Source: Nitrosopumilus oxyclinae (GTDB lineage: Archaea > Thermoproteota > Nitrososphaeria > Nitrososphaerales > Nitrosopumilaceae). Taken from it: DNA of 64,000 nt. This document shows positions 8,263-17,083 of this stretch, one piece after another; positions within the stretch are counted from its first letter, which is position 1; each line of letters opens with the position of its first letter. A model generated the notes under the pieces. It searched no databases and was not told where the DNA came from. It worked only from the letters and a program-made list of their open reading frames with translations. The stretch spans positions 496,001 to 560,000 of the forward strand of contig NZ_CP026994.1 of the NCBI RefSeq assembly GCF_013407165.1, written 5' to 3'. The translations under genes were made by a program, and so were the position numbers.

Positions 8263-8310
8263 TTTTTCAATTAACCTAAAAAATTTATTGAATTAAATAT
8301 TTTTTAGATA

Positions 8311-9000
8311 ATGAAATTAGCTTCTCTTTTTTCAGGAGGAAAAGATAGCACATATGCAATCTATCTGGCACAAAAACAAGGACATGAAGTAAAATGTCTG
8401 TTGAGTATATTTCCAAAATCTGATGAAAGTCATTTGTTACATCATCCAAACATGAAATGGACAAAATTACAATCAGAGACAATGAATATTCCTCAATTAA
8501 CTATTACGTCAAACTCTGATGAAACTAATAATGAATTAATCCTAATTGAAAATTTATTGCAAAATGCAAAAGACCAATTCCAGATTGAGGGATTAGTGCA
8601 CGGTGGAATCCAGAGTAAATTTCAAAAAGATAAATTTGAAAGCATTTGTTTGAAATTAAATTTGAAAGTTATTGCCCCCTTGTGGAATACTGATCCAGAA
8701 AAATATATGAATGAATTAGTTGATTCAGAATTTAATTTTATAATGACTACAGTATCTTCAGATGGATTAAATGATTCTTGGTTGGGAAAAAAAATTTTAA
8801 AATCTGATATTATCTCATTGAAACATTTGTCTGAAAAATTTGGTTTTAATTTAAATTTTGAAGGGGGTGAGGCTGAGACATTTGTAATTAATTGTCCTCT
8901 TTTTACAAACTCGATCAAAATTAATCAGTCCGAAAAAATATGGGATGGCTATAGAGGAAGGTTTGAAATAGTGGATGCGGGGTTGAATTTCCATGCTTGA
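8311..9000 (+). CDS. Diphthine-ammonia ligase (Dph6-type ATP pyrophosphatase)
   Basis: 229 residues. The N-terminal PP-loop SGGKDST (about residues 8-14) binds ATP, and GGEAETFV near residue 186 is the conserved motif of this family (archaeal Dph6/MJ0570-type). The enzyme performs the last step of diphthamide synthesis on elongation factor aEF2, amidating diphthine with ammonium. Its 3' end overlaps the SRP54 start by 8 bases, so the two are translated from one mRNA. Confidence 0.87.
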   Translation: MKLASLFSGGKDSTYAIYLAQKQGHEVKCLLSIFPKSDESHLLHHPNMKWTKLQSETMNIPQLTITSNSDETNNELILIENLLQNAKDQFQIEGLVHGGIQSKFQKDKFESICLKLNLKVIAPLWNTDPEKYMNELVDSEFNFIMTTVSSDGLNDSWLGKKILKSDIISLKHLSEKFGFNLNFEGGEAETFVINCPLFTNSIKINQSEKIWDGYRGRFEIVDAGLNFHA

Positions 9001-10321
9001 TGGCCTTAAGACTAGTTTAGGAGATGCAATCAAAAAAATTGTAAAATCTTCAGGTATCGATGAGGAACTAATCAAAGAATTATCAAAGGATGTTCAAAGG
9101 GCATTACTTCAATCTGATGTCAATGTCCGACTTGTTTTAGAAATTACAAAACACCTTGAGGAGCGTGCTCTTAATGAGACTCCTCCACCTGGTCTCTCTC
9201 GAAAAGATCACATCGTAAAGATCCTATATGATGAACTTTCAAAATTACTTGGTAATGAATCTGAATTTGAATTTAAACCTGATAGACAAAATAAGATTAT
9301 TCTACTGGGAATTCAAGGCAGTGGTAAAACTACTGTGGCATCAAAACTTGCCAAATTTCTAACACACCAAGGATACAAAGTTGGTGTTGTAGGTGCTGAT
9401 ACGTATAGACCTGGAGCATTGGTTCAACTCAAAACCATGTGTGAAAAATCAAATGTTGAAGTCTATGGTGAAGAAAATAACAAAGATTCTCCAAATATTG
9501 TTAAAAATGGATTGAAACATTTTGCAGGACAAGCATTAGATGTAATTCTAATTGATACTGCTGGTCGTCATAAGGAAGAACAAGATCTCTTAGAGGAAAT
9601 GGAGAGAATTAACAAAGTTGCAGATCCTGATTTAGCTTTACTAGTGATTGATGGAACAATAGGACAACAATGTTTCAATCAAGCTGAAGCATTTCATAAA
9701 ACAATCCCTGTAGGTGGTGTCATTATCACTAAACTAGATAGTTCTGCAAAAGGTGGTGGTGCACTTGCAGCATCAGCAGCTACTGGTGCACAAATAATGT
9801 ACATTGGTACTGGTGAGAGAATTGATGATTTAGAAAAATTTTCACCTACTAGATTTGTTGGAAGATTACTTGGCATGGGTGATATCCAAGCTGTTTTGGA
9901 TTTAGCCAAACGATTAGAAAACGAGGGTGATGATGTGAGAATGAAAAGAATCTCTAGTGGAAAAATGAACATGGAGGATTTTCTTTCTCAGTTAGAAGAA
10001 GTCAGCAAAATGGGTTCATTGCAAGGAATTCTTGATAGTATGCCCGGACTTTCTGGAATGGTCAAGGGTGATCAAGTAGATCAAATGGAAGGCCGAGTTA
10101 CAAAATGGAGATTCATAATTCAAAGTATGACCAAAGCAGAAAAAGCAGATCCTGAAGGATTACTAAACTCATCTAGAATCAAAAGAATCTCTCGTGGTTC
10201 AGGGTGGCCTGAAGGTGAAGTTAAAGAATTAATTAAAAATTATAAAAATTCTAAGAACATGATGAAAGCATCTAAAGGTCGTCAAATGCAAGGGACTCTT
10301 AGAAAATTAGGATTGGGCTAA
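8993..10321 (+). CDS. srp54: Signal recognition particle GTPase SRP54
   Basis: 442 residues with the full NG-M layout. The N-terminal helical bundle is followed by the G domain with P-loop GIQGSGKTT (about 104-112), DTAGRH, and TKLDSSAKGGGALA. The C-terminal methionine-rich M domain (about 300-430) contains SSRIKRISRGSG, which contacts SRP RNA. SRP54 binds signal sequences and delivers ribosomes to FtsY at the membrane. It overlaps the Dph6-like gene by 8 bases and is 21 bases from pus10. Confidence 0.98.
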   Translation: MLDGLKTSLGDAIKKIVKSSGIDEELIKELSKDVQRALLQSDVNVRLVLEITKHLEERALNETPPPGLSRKDHIVKILYDELSKLLGNESEFEFKPDRQNKIILLGIQGSGKTTVASKLAKFLTHQGYKVGVVGADTYRPGALVQLKTMCEKSNVEVYGEENNKDSPNIVKNGLKHFAGQALDVILIDTAGRHKEEQDLLEEMERINKVADPDLALLVIDGTIGQQCFNQAEAFHKTIPVGGVIITKLDSSAKGGGALAASAATGAQIMYIGTGERIDDLEKFSPTRFVGRLLGMGDIQAVLDLAKRLENEGDDVRMKRISSGKMNMEDFLSQLEEVSKMGSLQGILDSMPGLSGMVKGDQVDQMEGRVTKWRFIIQSMTKAEKADPEGLLNSSRIKRISRGSGWPEGEVKELIKNYKNSKNMMKASKGRQMQGTLRKLGLG

Positions 10322-10342
10322 TCTTTATTCCAATTTCAAAAT

Positions 10343-11482
10343 ATGTCTAATTATCAGAAAATTATTCCTATTGCAAATAAAATTACTAAAAAATATCCTT
10401 TATGTGATAATTGCTTAGGTAGACTATTTTCAAAACAATTACATCTTTCATCAAATAAATTTCTTGGTAAAAAATTAAATCAAAACCCTGTCGAAAAATG
10501 CTATGTATGTAAAAATCTGTTTGGTAATCTGGATCATTTTTTAAAACTTATGCTTGACAAATCTGCTGGTTATTCTTTTAAAACATTTGGGATTGGAGTT
10601 ATCGTAAAACCCTCAATTGTTGATAGGGATGATTTTATTAGATCTCAGTACAAACTACGGGGAATTGATAGCATCAAGACTGACATTACAAAAGAAATCG
10701 GGAAATTATATTCTAAAAGAACAAAGAAAACAATTGATCATCTTGATCCAGATGTAACTTTTACCATAAATTTCAAAGAAGAATTATGTGATTTGCGTTC
10801 AAAATCTATTACTTTTTCTGGACGATATCTAAAGTCTGAGCGAGGTTTTTCTCAAAAACAAAAGCCATGTGATAATTGTTCTGGAAAAGGATGTAGAGTT
10901 TGTGATTTTCATGGTATTTCAGAATATGATAGTGTGGAGGGTGCAATTTCTAAACCTCTTTTTCAAAAATTTGGTGGTACAACTACAAAATTTACATGGA
11001 TTGGCGGTGAAGATAAATCCAGTCTAGTTTTGGGCTCTGGAAGACCGTTTTTTGTAAAAATTCAAAATCCACACAAACAAAAGGCAAAATTCTCTAACGT
11101 TACAGTTGGTCCAATTAAAATAATTAATTTAAAACCAGTTTACGAATCTCCAAAAAAACCACTCAAGTTCAATTCTGTTATCAGTGTGAAAATTTCTACT
11201 GAATCCCAAATTGATTCAAAGATGTTGAAGAAATTAAAAGATCTCACAATCAATCCTGTGGTAGTTTATGAAAAATCTGGGAGACGATCAGAGAAGAAAA
11301 TTTTCAATGTGAAATCTAAAAAAAATTCAAATAATTTATTCACTTTGATTGTCAAGGCTGAAGGAGGCCTTCCAATCAAACGATTTGTTACTGGAGATGA
11401 CATTGCCCCTGGAATTTCAAGTATTCTTGATACTCCATGTGAATGTCGAGAATTTGATTTTCTTGAGATTGAAATGCAATGA
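10343..11482 (+). CDS. pus10: tRNA pseudouridine synthase Pus10
   Basis: 379 residues. The N-terminus has CDNCLGRLF and CYVC, a zinc-binding part preceding a THUMP-like region. A second Cys group (CDNCSGKGCRVC, about residues 176-187) precedes the catalytic region, and GSGRPFFVKIQNP is the conserved family motif. Pus10 makes pseudouridine 54/55 in archaeal tRNA. The catalytic Asp appears in GGEDKSSLVLG; most family members have GRED here, so Arg is replaced by Gly. It is in line with srp54 and the Dph6-like gene. Confidence 0.92.
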   Translation: MSNYQKIIPIANKITKKYPLCDNCLGRLFSKQLHLSSNKFLGKKLNQNPVEKCYVCKNLFGNLDHFLKLMLDKSAGYSFKTFGIGVIVKPSIVDRDDFIRSQYKLRGIDSIKTDITKEIGKLYSKRTKKTIDHLDPDVTFTINFKEELCDLRSKSITFSGRYLKSERGFSQKQKPCDNCSGKGCRVCDFHGISEYDSVEGAISKPLFQKFGGTTTKFTWIGGEDKSSLVLGSGRPFFVKIQNPHKQKAKFSNVTVGPIKIINLKPVYESPKKPLKFNSVISVKISTESQIDSKMLKKLKDLTINPVVVYEKSGRRSEKKIFNVKSKKNSNNLFTLIVKAEGGLPIKRFVTGDDIAPGISSILDTPCECREFDFLEIEMQ

Positions 11483-11517
11483 TAACAATTAACTAGCACT
11501 AATTATCATAAATCATC

Positions 11518-11610
11518 ATGCCAATGAGAAAAAAAAATAAACATATGAGACATGCTGATCAAAGGGCTGAAACTCGTAAAAAAAAGAAAGCAGGCAAACC
11601 ACGTTCCTGA
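11518..11610 (+). CDS. Very small, strongly basic protein
   Basis: 30 residues (MPMRKKNKHMRHADQRAETR, then KKKKAGKPRS), with about half the residues basic. It lies between pus10 and the HEXXH gene and uses codons like its neighbours. The charge suggests binding to rRNA or DNA, as for tiny ribosome-associated proteins, but no family is recognised. Reading-frame length alone is weak evidence, so this is a probable rather than certain gene. Confidence 0.5.
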   Translation: MPMRKKNKHMRHADQRAETRKKKKAGKPRS

Positions 11611-11652
11611 TCTAACCAACCTTTTTACATTCAAAATTGTCGAGGTGTAATA

Positions 11653-12360
11653 TTGGATCCGCTAGTACGTTTCAAAGATGCACATACTAAGGGAATTATT
11701 CCTGATAATGTCTTTGATTTAACCATGAAGAGATTCCCTCTAGTACTTGAAGGGATAAATCGAATTGAAAAAGCATCTGGAATTGCATATCCTATTGCAT
11801 ATGTTGAACCCACACTTGTCATTTCATCACCTAATCCTAATGCATACGAATTTGGAATCTTATTTGCAAGAACTATCCCTGTAATGTTTGAAGAAAAATT
11901 CCAGGTTGTTATACAAATTTCTGCACCCTTGATTGCCTATGGTCTAAAGGGAACAATTCATGCAATTTTGGCTCATGAATTTTTACATTTCTTAGATTTG
12001 ATGAGAAAAATCTCTAAAATGGAATTACTATCTGATGAAGTTTCTGGAAATTTATTTGAAAATGTTTACAGTGATGAAACTAGATTGTTTGAGCCCCGTG
12101 CTGTCTTCAAAGATCGTACATTACTAAATCACATTACAAAAAAATTCCCTGCAGGATTTCGTGATTTTAAGCTTGAAGATAAGGTGATGAAATTCTGGGC
12201 TGAAAAAAATCTTCCAAAGACTAACATTTCTTTAGATACTAATACAGTCAAACTATCTGCTGAATCTCTTTCAAAAATAAAACTTGATCCTGCATTTATT
12301 TCAAAAATGGAGTTATTGGAAGAAAAAAGTTCCAAAATTCACAAAAAACGAATTTACTAA
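11653..12360 (+). CDS. Putative HEXXH zinc metalloprotease-like protein
   Basis: 235 residues from a TTG start preceded by a Shine-Dalgarno-like GAGGTG (about 11641-11646). The segment AILAHEFLHFLDLM (about residues 106-119) contains HEFLH, the HEXXH zinc site of zincins, in a hydrophobic helix. A downstream Glu suitable as third ligand is possible (LFENVYSDETRLFEPRA). There is no signal peptide, so it would act in the cytoplasm. Only the motif supports the call; the family is not recognised. Confidence 0.6.
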   Translation: MDPLVRFKDAHTKGIIPDNVFDLTMKRFPLVLEGINRIEKASGIAYPIAYVEPTLVISSPNPNAYEFGILFARTIPVMFEEKFQVVIQISAPLIAYGLKGTIHAILAHEFLHFLDLMRKISKMELLSDEVSGNLFENVYSDETRLFEPRAVFKDRTLLNHITKKFPAGFRDFKLEDKVMKFWAEKNLPKTNISLDTNTVKLSAESLSKIKLDPAFISKMELLEEKSSKIHKKRIY

Positions 12361-12391
12361 AATATTTTATAATTAATTTTGAAATAATTTT

Positions 12392-12577
12392 TTATTGTTT
12401 AAATTCTGTCAAACCACATTTGCCACAAGTGTTTCTATCTTTATGTTGGGCCATGAAAGTTCCTTTACCGCATCTAGAACATATTTTTCTTGTTCTTGAT
12501 GCTTTGTCTCCTTCTACTTTGTAATATGATGCAATGCTAGGACTGGAACCTTTCTTACCTTTTTTCTCTACAGGCAT
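12392..12577 (-). CDS. rps27ae: Ribosomal protein eS31 (S27ae)
   Basis: 61 residues with four cysteines in a C-x2-C...C-x2-C zinc ribbon (CSRCGKGTFMA and CGKCGLTEF), the small archaeal eS31 of the 30S subunit without the ubiquitin part found in eukaryotes. Its start overlaps the stop of the eS24 gene by one base (TAATG), so translation is coupled. Confidence 0.94.
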   Translation of the reverse strand: MPVEKKGKKGSSPSIASYYKVEGDKASRTRKICSRCGKGTFMAQHKDRNTCGKCGLTEFKQ

Positions 12578-13002
12578 TATTCAGTTTTCTCCTCTTTTTT
12601 AGCTTCTTCAGCTGGTGCATCTGCTTTAACTTCTGCAGGTGCTTCTTCTTTAGCTTCTTCAGCTGGTGCATCTGCTACTTCAGCTTCTTTTGCAGCTGCG
12701 TCAGCTTCTGCAAGTTTTGCTTTAGTTCTTTCTAGTCTTGAAAATATTGTTGGATTGATGTGTTTTTTTGCCAACCCTTCATCGTCATAGACATAGAATG
12801 TTCCTGTAATGAGGGACTTACCGACTTGAGTTCTTAATCTCATTGGGATGACGACTTTGCCATCTAACTTGAACTCTTTTGTAATCATATCTACAGCTTC
12901 TAGACTTTTGAGTTTGCCTCCCAAGCCTGCAAAATTACAAGTCAACTCTCTTCTTGATAGAAAGGAGTTGTTGACGTCTGTAATTGTCTCAATTATGGAC
13001 AT
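12577..13002 (-). CDS. rps24e: Ribosomal protein eS24 with long Ala/Glu-rich tail
   Basis: 141 residues. The first 95 or so form the normal eS24 fold (SFLSRRELTCNF, DGKVVIPMRLRTQVGKSLITG, YDDEGLAKKHINP). The remaining 45 residues are low-complexity Ala/Glu/Lys/Pro with repeated PAEEAKEE-type units, well beyond the usual length of about 100. First gene of the eS24-eS31 pair; the gene at 13040 runs in the opposite direction from the same spacer. Confidence 0.93.
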   Translation of the reverse strand: MSIIETITDVNNSFLSRRELTCNFAGLGGKLKSLEAVDMITKEFKLDGKVVIPMRLRTQVGKSLITGTFYVYDDEGLAKKHINPTIFSRLERTKAKLAEADAAAKEAEVADAPAEEAKEEAPAEVKADAPAEEAKKEEKTE

Positions 13003-13039
13003 GTATCAAAAATCTCTGGATATTTCATATAAACCTTGA

Positions 13040-13645
13040 TTGAAATTACAGAAGAAATTTAAGAAATTCCCTCAGTACTATATCGTGGAACGTTATTTAC
13101 TGCATTTTAAAAATGAGAAATATTTGCCTCAGAATTGTAGAGAACTAGCACACAGGGCTCGAGATCTTGCATCTGACATGAATGTTTCAGTTAGACTTGC
13201 AAGAGTTGCCTCAAAATTTATTGAATTTGATGTAGCATCAGAAAAAGTAGATCTAGATCCTCTTGTAGAGAGATTATCCCCAATTGGCGAACTTGATAAT
13301 GTGAGACATGTTGTTGAAGAACACATAGACAAAGACAAAGGAATCCAAGATGGAATATTTTATTTTAACAATGAACGCTTTTGGGAATGCCATGAAGCAT
13401 TTGAAGGAGTTTGGAATCAATGCTATGGGCGGGAAAAAGAACTTGTTCAAGGTATTATTCTAGTTGCAGTTGCATTTGCTCATGAACAAGAAAATGAAGA
13501 AAGCATAGGTATTGGAATGTTGAAAAGAGCTTTGGAAAAATTAGGTTCTTCCCCATCTATGTATTATTCAATAGATGTAGATAGAATTAGAAAAAAAGCA
13601 ATTGAAATGCAGCAAGCAAACAAACTAACTAGATTTGAGATTTAA
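13040..13645 (+). CDS. DUF309-domain protein
   Basis: 201 residues from a TTG start, with a TATA-like CATATAAA shortly upstream. The C-terminal half (about residues 100-165) has the DUF309 signature: FNNERFWECHEAFEGVWNQ, then ELVQGIILVAVAFAHEQ. The His/Glu positions suggest a metal or small-molecule site in a helical bundle, but no activity is established. The N-terminal 90 residues are specific to this protein. It converges with and overlaps the ApgM gene by 17 bases. Confidence 0.75.
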   Translation: MKLQKKFKKFPQYYIVERYLLHFKNEKYLPQNCRELAHRARDLASDMNVSVRLARVASKFIEFDVASEKVDLDPLVERLSPIGELDNVRHVVEEHIDKDKGIQDGIFYFNNERFWECHEAFEGVWNQCYGREKELVQGIILVAVAFAHEQENEESIGIGMLKRALEKLGSSPSMYYSIDVDRIRKKAIEMQQANKLTRFEI

Positions 13646-14894
13646 TTAATTCTAAGGCTTTTGAAACAACTTCTGCCCCTTGAAGTAATCCTATGTTTCC
13701 TTTTTTTGCCTGCTCTTCAGTCATTCTGGTAGTTCCATCATTTTTGATAAAATCACCTGAAACTAGAATTGGAACTGGATCATCGCTGTGTCCTTTGTTA
13801 ATACATGGAGTTGAGTGGTCTGCAGAAATTATAATTGCAACTTTGCTAGAATCAATATTATCTACTAGCGTTTTGAAGAATCTTTGATCAATCTCTTCTA
13901 TATTTTTCATTTTTCCAATTGCATCTCCGTCATGACCAAATTCGTCTGGTCCTTTGAGGTGTACGTAAATTGAATTTTGAGTCTCCATAGCCTTTGCAGC
14001 GACTCTTGCTTTTTCTTCATAATCTGTTAAACCTCCAGCTTCGAAGGCTTTCATTTTTAGAACTTCTGAAATTCCAAGTTCTACTGGCATATCTACTATG
14101 CATGAAAAGTTCATTCCATATTTTTCATTAATTGGAATAACATCAGGATATTTGTTTCCTGCATCTCTTAACAAGATACAACTAAGTTGTTTTTTATTTT
14201 CTTCTTGTCTTTTTTTGTTAATTTGACTATTCTTCATGATTTCAATTGATTTTTCTGAAAATTCATTTACTAAATTTGCAGTAAACTTTGATTCTTCAGT
14301 ATCTTCTAATGGTAAACATTTTTCAATTTTAAGAAAGTCCCCCACTGCTTTTGCAACTCCCATACCTCCAATGTTGCTATAGGCTGGATCAGTATTGGTA
14401 ATTCTTGAAGATAATTTTTGAGATTCTTTTCTTATTCTTACTGTTACTCTGTGTCCTATTGTTGGGGCCACTACTATTGAAACACCTGGAGATGATAGTT
14501 TGATCTTTTCTTCAATCTCTTTTGCAACTCCATCTGCATCTTCTTTTTCAATGTGTCTTCCTGCTCTTCTATCGATAATTACTCCCTCATCATTTAATGT
14601 AGAATAATTTCCCCTAAGTGCCAAGTCGCCGTCTTTGAAATCGATACCTATGCCTATTGCTTCAATTACTCCTCTACCTGCATAATCTGCATGTTTGAAT
14701 TTGTATCCTAACATATTGAATACAGCAATATCTGATTCTGGAGCAATTCCTTTCCCAACTGAAATTACTTCTCCAATAGTACCATTGCTGGCAATTTTGT
14801 CTAATGTTGGAGTATTTGCAGCCTCCAATGGTGTTTTTCCATCCAAATCGGGATGTGGAAGATCTCCTACTCCATCTAAAAGAACATAGATCAT
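13629..14894 (-). CDS. apgM: 2,3-bisphosphoglycerate-independent phosphoglycerate mutase, archaeal type
   Basis: 421 residues from ATG 14894. It interconverts 3- and 2-phosphoglycerate in glycolysis/gluconeogenesis. The alkaline-phosphatase-type metal site is visible: YVLLDGVGD at the start, the catalytic Ser in PESDIAVFNMLGY, HLKGPDEFGHDGD in the middle, and SADHSTPCINKGHSDDPVP at the C-terminus. A TTG at 14915 would add seven residues; I prefer the ATG because AATAAAC lies about 35 bases upstream and the family usually begins near MIYVLLDG. Confidence 0.93.
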   Translation of the reverse strand: MIYVLLDGVGDLPHPDLDGKTPLEAANTPTLDKIASNGTIGEVISVGKGIAPESDIAVFNMLGYKFKHADYAGRGVIEAIGIGIDFKDGDLALRGNYSTLNDEGVIIDRRAGRHIEKEDADGVAKEIEEKIKLSSPGVSIVVAPTIGHRVTVRIRKESQKLSSRITNTDPAYSNIGGMGVAKAVGDFLKIEKCLPLEDTEESKFTANLVNEFSEKSIEIMKNSQINKKRQEENKKQLSCILLRDAGNKYPDVIPINEKYGMNFSCIVDMPVELGISEVLKMKAFEAGGLTDYEEKARVAAKAMETQNSIYVHLKGPDEFGHDGDAIGKMKNIEEIDQRFFKTLVDNIDSSKVAIIISADHSTPCINKGHSDDPVPILVSGDFIKNDGTTRMTEEQAKKGNIGLLQGAEVVSKALELIKSQI

Positions 14895-14915
14895 ATGAAT
14901 ATCCGAATTATCCAA

Positions 14916-15149
14916 AATAGTCCCTGTTTATTCGAAATCCAATGCTCTGTTTTAAATCTTGCAACAAATTTTGCGATCAAAACAAAACAACTGTTTATGA
15001 AATTTTTAACGAAACTTTTTCATTAAAATCATTTGATGAAAATGGGATTCTCTTAATTTTTTAAAATAAAATTGCAAAATTATTTTTAAAATTGTTTTGT
15101 ATAGATCTTAGTAAACGTTTTAACATACATTTTACTTCAACTAACCATT
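14916..15149. other. Divergent intergenic region between apgM and the galT-like gene
   Basis: About 230 bases of very AT-rich DNA with promoters for both neighbours. I see no small reading frame with a convincing start, no stable hairpin and no tRNA. Confidence 0.5.
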
Positions 15150-16166
15150 ATGGGGGATATGCGCAAAGACTATGTTTCTGAGCGTTTTATGATTGTCTCA
15201 AAAAAAGATGACAAAGTAATTGATCCTAAAAAATCACCGTTTGCTCCAGGTAACGAAGCTATGACAAATCCATCTGTTTTGTCTCTTGTTGCAAAAGATG
15301 GAATGTTACAACGTCTTCAAGATAATGATGATGATTATGTTAAAAATTGGGCCATACGAGTTTTTGAAAGTAAAAATCCTATCGTCTCAATTGAAACAGA
15401 AAACTCTTACAGTGACAAGCCATTTTACAGTGAACCTGCATATGGTTATCATTACATTGTAGTTGCATCTCCAAACGTCAAAGATACATTTGCAACAATA
15501 GACCCTGAACAATGGTCCAATGTGCTAGTTGTAGTTCAAGACAGATTACGATGGCTTTACACGCAAAAAGGTGTAACTTATGTTTCAATTTACGGTGACC
15601 ATGGTGAATTAGGAGGCAATGCAAATCCTCACCCTCATCTTAATCTTCTAACGTTCTCAACTATTCCTCCTGTAATTGAGACTGAAGCCGAAGCATCTCA
15701 TAAAATTTTGAATGAAAAAGGAGTTTGTCCAATGTGTCAGACAATAAATGAAGAAATCAGTGGTCCAAGACAGGTTCTTCAAACTGAGGGATTTATTGCA
15801 TATTGCCCATGGGCTCCTTCATATCCTTATGAATTCTGGATTTCTCCAAAAAAACATACTACTAGTTTTTCAAAAATAACTCAAAAAGAAATTAACGATT
15901 TATCATTAATTTTAAGGGCCACTCTTGGGGGATTGACAAAAACCGTAAAGAACGTATCATACAATTTGGTTTTTCATCTTTCTCCTGAAAAGAAAAATAG
16001 TCGACAAATTCATTGGCATATTGAAATTTATCCAATTACAAAATCTTGGTCTGGATTAGAACGTGGATATGGTATCTTCTTAAATGATATCTCTCCTGAA
16101 CAAGCAGCAGAAAAACTTGGAGCAGCTTGCAGGAAAGAATTAGCCAACTTAGTTGGCATTGTGTGA
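15150..16166 (+). CDS. Galactose-1-phosphate uridylyltransferase-like protein
   Basis: 338 residues of the GalT/HIT superfamily. The active-site region is NPHPHLNLLTF (about residues 155-165), and the C-terminal half has the second histidine-triad-like motif HWHIEIYP. A CPMC pair near residue 195 could bind zinc. Classical GalT has HPHGQ; here the Gln that fixes the uridylyl intermediate is Asn (HPHLN), so the nucleotide-sugar substrate may differ. Such enzymes move nucleotidyl groups between sugar phosphates. It lies upstream of a small membrane protein, near sugar-activation genes. Confidence 0.75.
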   Translation: MGDMRKDYVSERFMIVSKKDDKVIDPKKSPFAPGNEAMTNPSVLSLVAKDGMLQRLQDNDDDYVKNWAIRVFESKNPIVSIETENSYSDKPFYSEPAYGYHYIVVASPNVKDTFATIDPEQWSNVLVVVQDRLRWLYTQKGVTYVSIYGDHGELGGNANPHPHLNLLTFSTIPPVIETEAEASHKILNEKGVCPMCQTINEEISGPRQVLQTEGFIAYCPWAPSYPYEFWISPKKHTTSFSKITQKEINDLSLILRATLGGLTKTVKNVSYNLVFHLSPEKKNSRQIHWHIEIYPITKSWSGLERGYGIFLNDISPEQAAEKLGAACRKELANLVGIV

Positions 16167-16208
16167 TTTTTTGAATGGTTTATTTATCAACTAGAATCTG
16201 TTAGAATT

Positions 16209-16649
16209 ATGGCAATTGAAAAATGGCTTGCAGTGACAAGTCTTGGGTTATTTGCAATGTTTGCTGGTGAAATGATTTCTGTTTATAATTTTATGACCGA
16301 TGTTCCAGAAACTATTGCATTTTCAATAACATTTGATGCTGATCCAAAAATATTCCAATTCATTTCCATTGGAGCTGCACCTGCTGGAATACTAGCTGCA
16401 GTTCCATACATCATGACAAGACAATATGGTTCAAAACCTATTGGTGGATTGATAGTTGCAGGTGGAGTGATCATGCTCATAGGAATGTTTGTCTCTTATT
16501 CTCTTGTTGATAAAATTGATCCTGTCTATATTACAGATGTTGTAAAATATTCTCCTATACTGTTTATGATATTATCCATCCCTGTAATTGCTGTTGGCGC
16601 TTATTTAACAAAAGAAAAAAAGCGACGTCCGAAAAAAGAATTTTTCTAA
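16209..16649 (+). CDS. Small four-helix membrane protein
   Basis: 146 residues with four predicted membrane helices (about residues 5-28, 54-78, 81-104 and 117-137) and a basic C-terminal tail (KEKKRRPKKEFF), so the C-terminus probably faces the cytoplasm. No family motif is recognised. It follows the GalT-like gene after 42 bases in the same direction and overlaps the convergent acetyltransferase gene by 4 bases. Confidence 0.65.
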   Translation: MAIEKWLAVTSLGLFAMFAGEMISVYNFMTDVPETIAFSITFDADPKIFQFISIGAAPAGILAAVPYIMTRQYGSKPIGGLIVAGGVIMLIGMFVSYSLVDKIDPVYITDVVKYSPILFMILSIPVIAVGAYLTKEKKRRPKKEFF

Positions 16650-17083
16650 ATATTATCTAATCTTAATTCATTGCCTACTTGTTTGAAGCCTAGTTTTTCA
16701 TAAAATGGTTTTACATCATCTGTACAATCTAAAATTGTCTTGTAACAGCCTCGATTTTTTGATTTGTTGATAAGATGCTTCATGATTTTCTCACCAATTT
16801 CCTTACCTTGATGCTCTTTGTTTACCACTACATCCTCAATATGTCCAACCAATCCACCATTGTGGATAAATTTTGATTCTATGAGTAGTGTTGTAGATCC
16901 AACAATTTTTCCGTCTAATTCTGCAACTGCTATGATGTGATCTGGGTTGGCGTTAATTTTATCGAAAATTTCTTTTGCTTTAGATTTCTCAATATTGCTT
17001 GCTTGTTTTAAAGAATCAAGTGATGTTAAGAATCCATTCCAAAGGTCCTCTTCTTTTAATTCTCTAATGATTACATCACTCAT
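16646..17083 (-). CDS. GNAT acetyltransferase, GNA1-like
   Basis: 145 residues, single GNAT domain. The acetyl-CoA loop region HIEDVVVNKEHQGKEIGEKI is followed by GCYKTILDCTDDVKPFYEKL and GFKQVG. This pattern closely follows eukaryotic GNA1 (glucosamine-6-phosphate N-acetyltransferase), where GHIED and GCYK are characteristic. It is translationally coupled (4-base ATGA overlap) to a sugar nucleotidyltransferase, which fits a route to UDP-GlcNAc or a related amino sugar. Exact substrate is inferred. Confidence 0.75.
   Translation of the reverse strand: MSDVIIRELKEEDLWNGFLTSLDSLKQASNIEKSKAKEIFDKINANPDHIIAVAELDGKIVGSTTLLIESKFIHNGGLVGHIEDVVVNKEHQGKEIGEKIMKHLINKSKNRGCYKTILDCTDDVKPFYEKLGFKQVGNELRLDNI

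Noticed and set aside
8993-9001. Overlap of the Dph6-like and SRP54 genes as a possible frameshift or fusion
   Set aside because: Both proteins are complete, with normal ends; an 8-base overlap is ordinary coupling.
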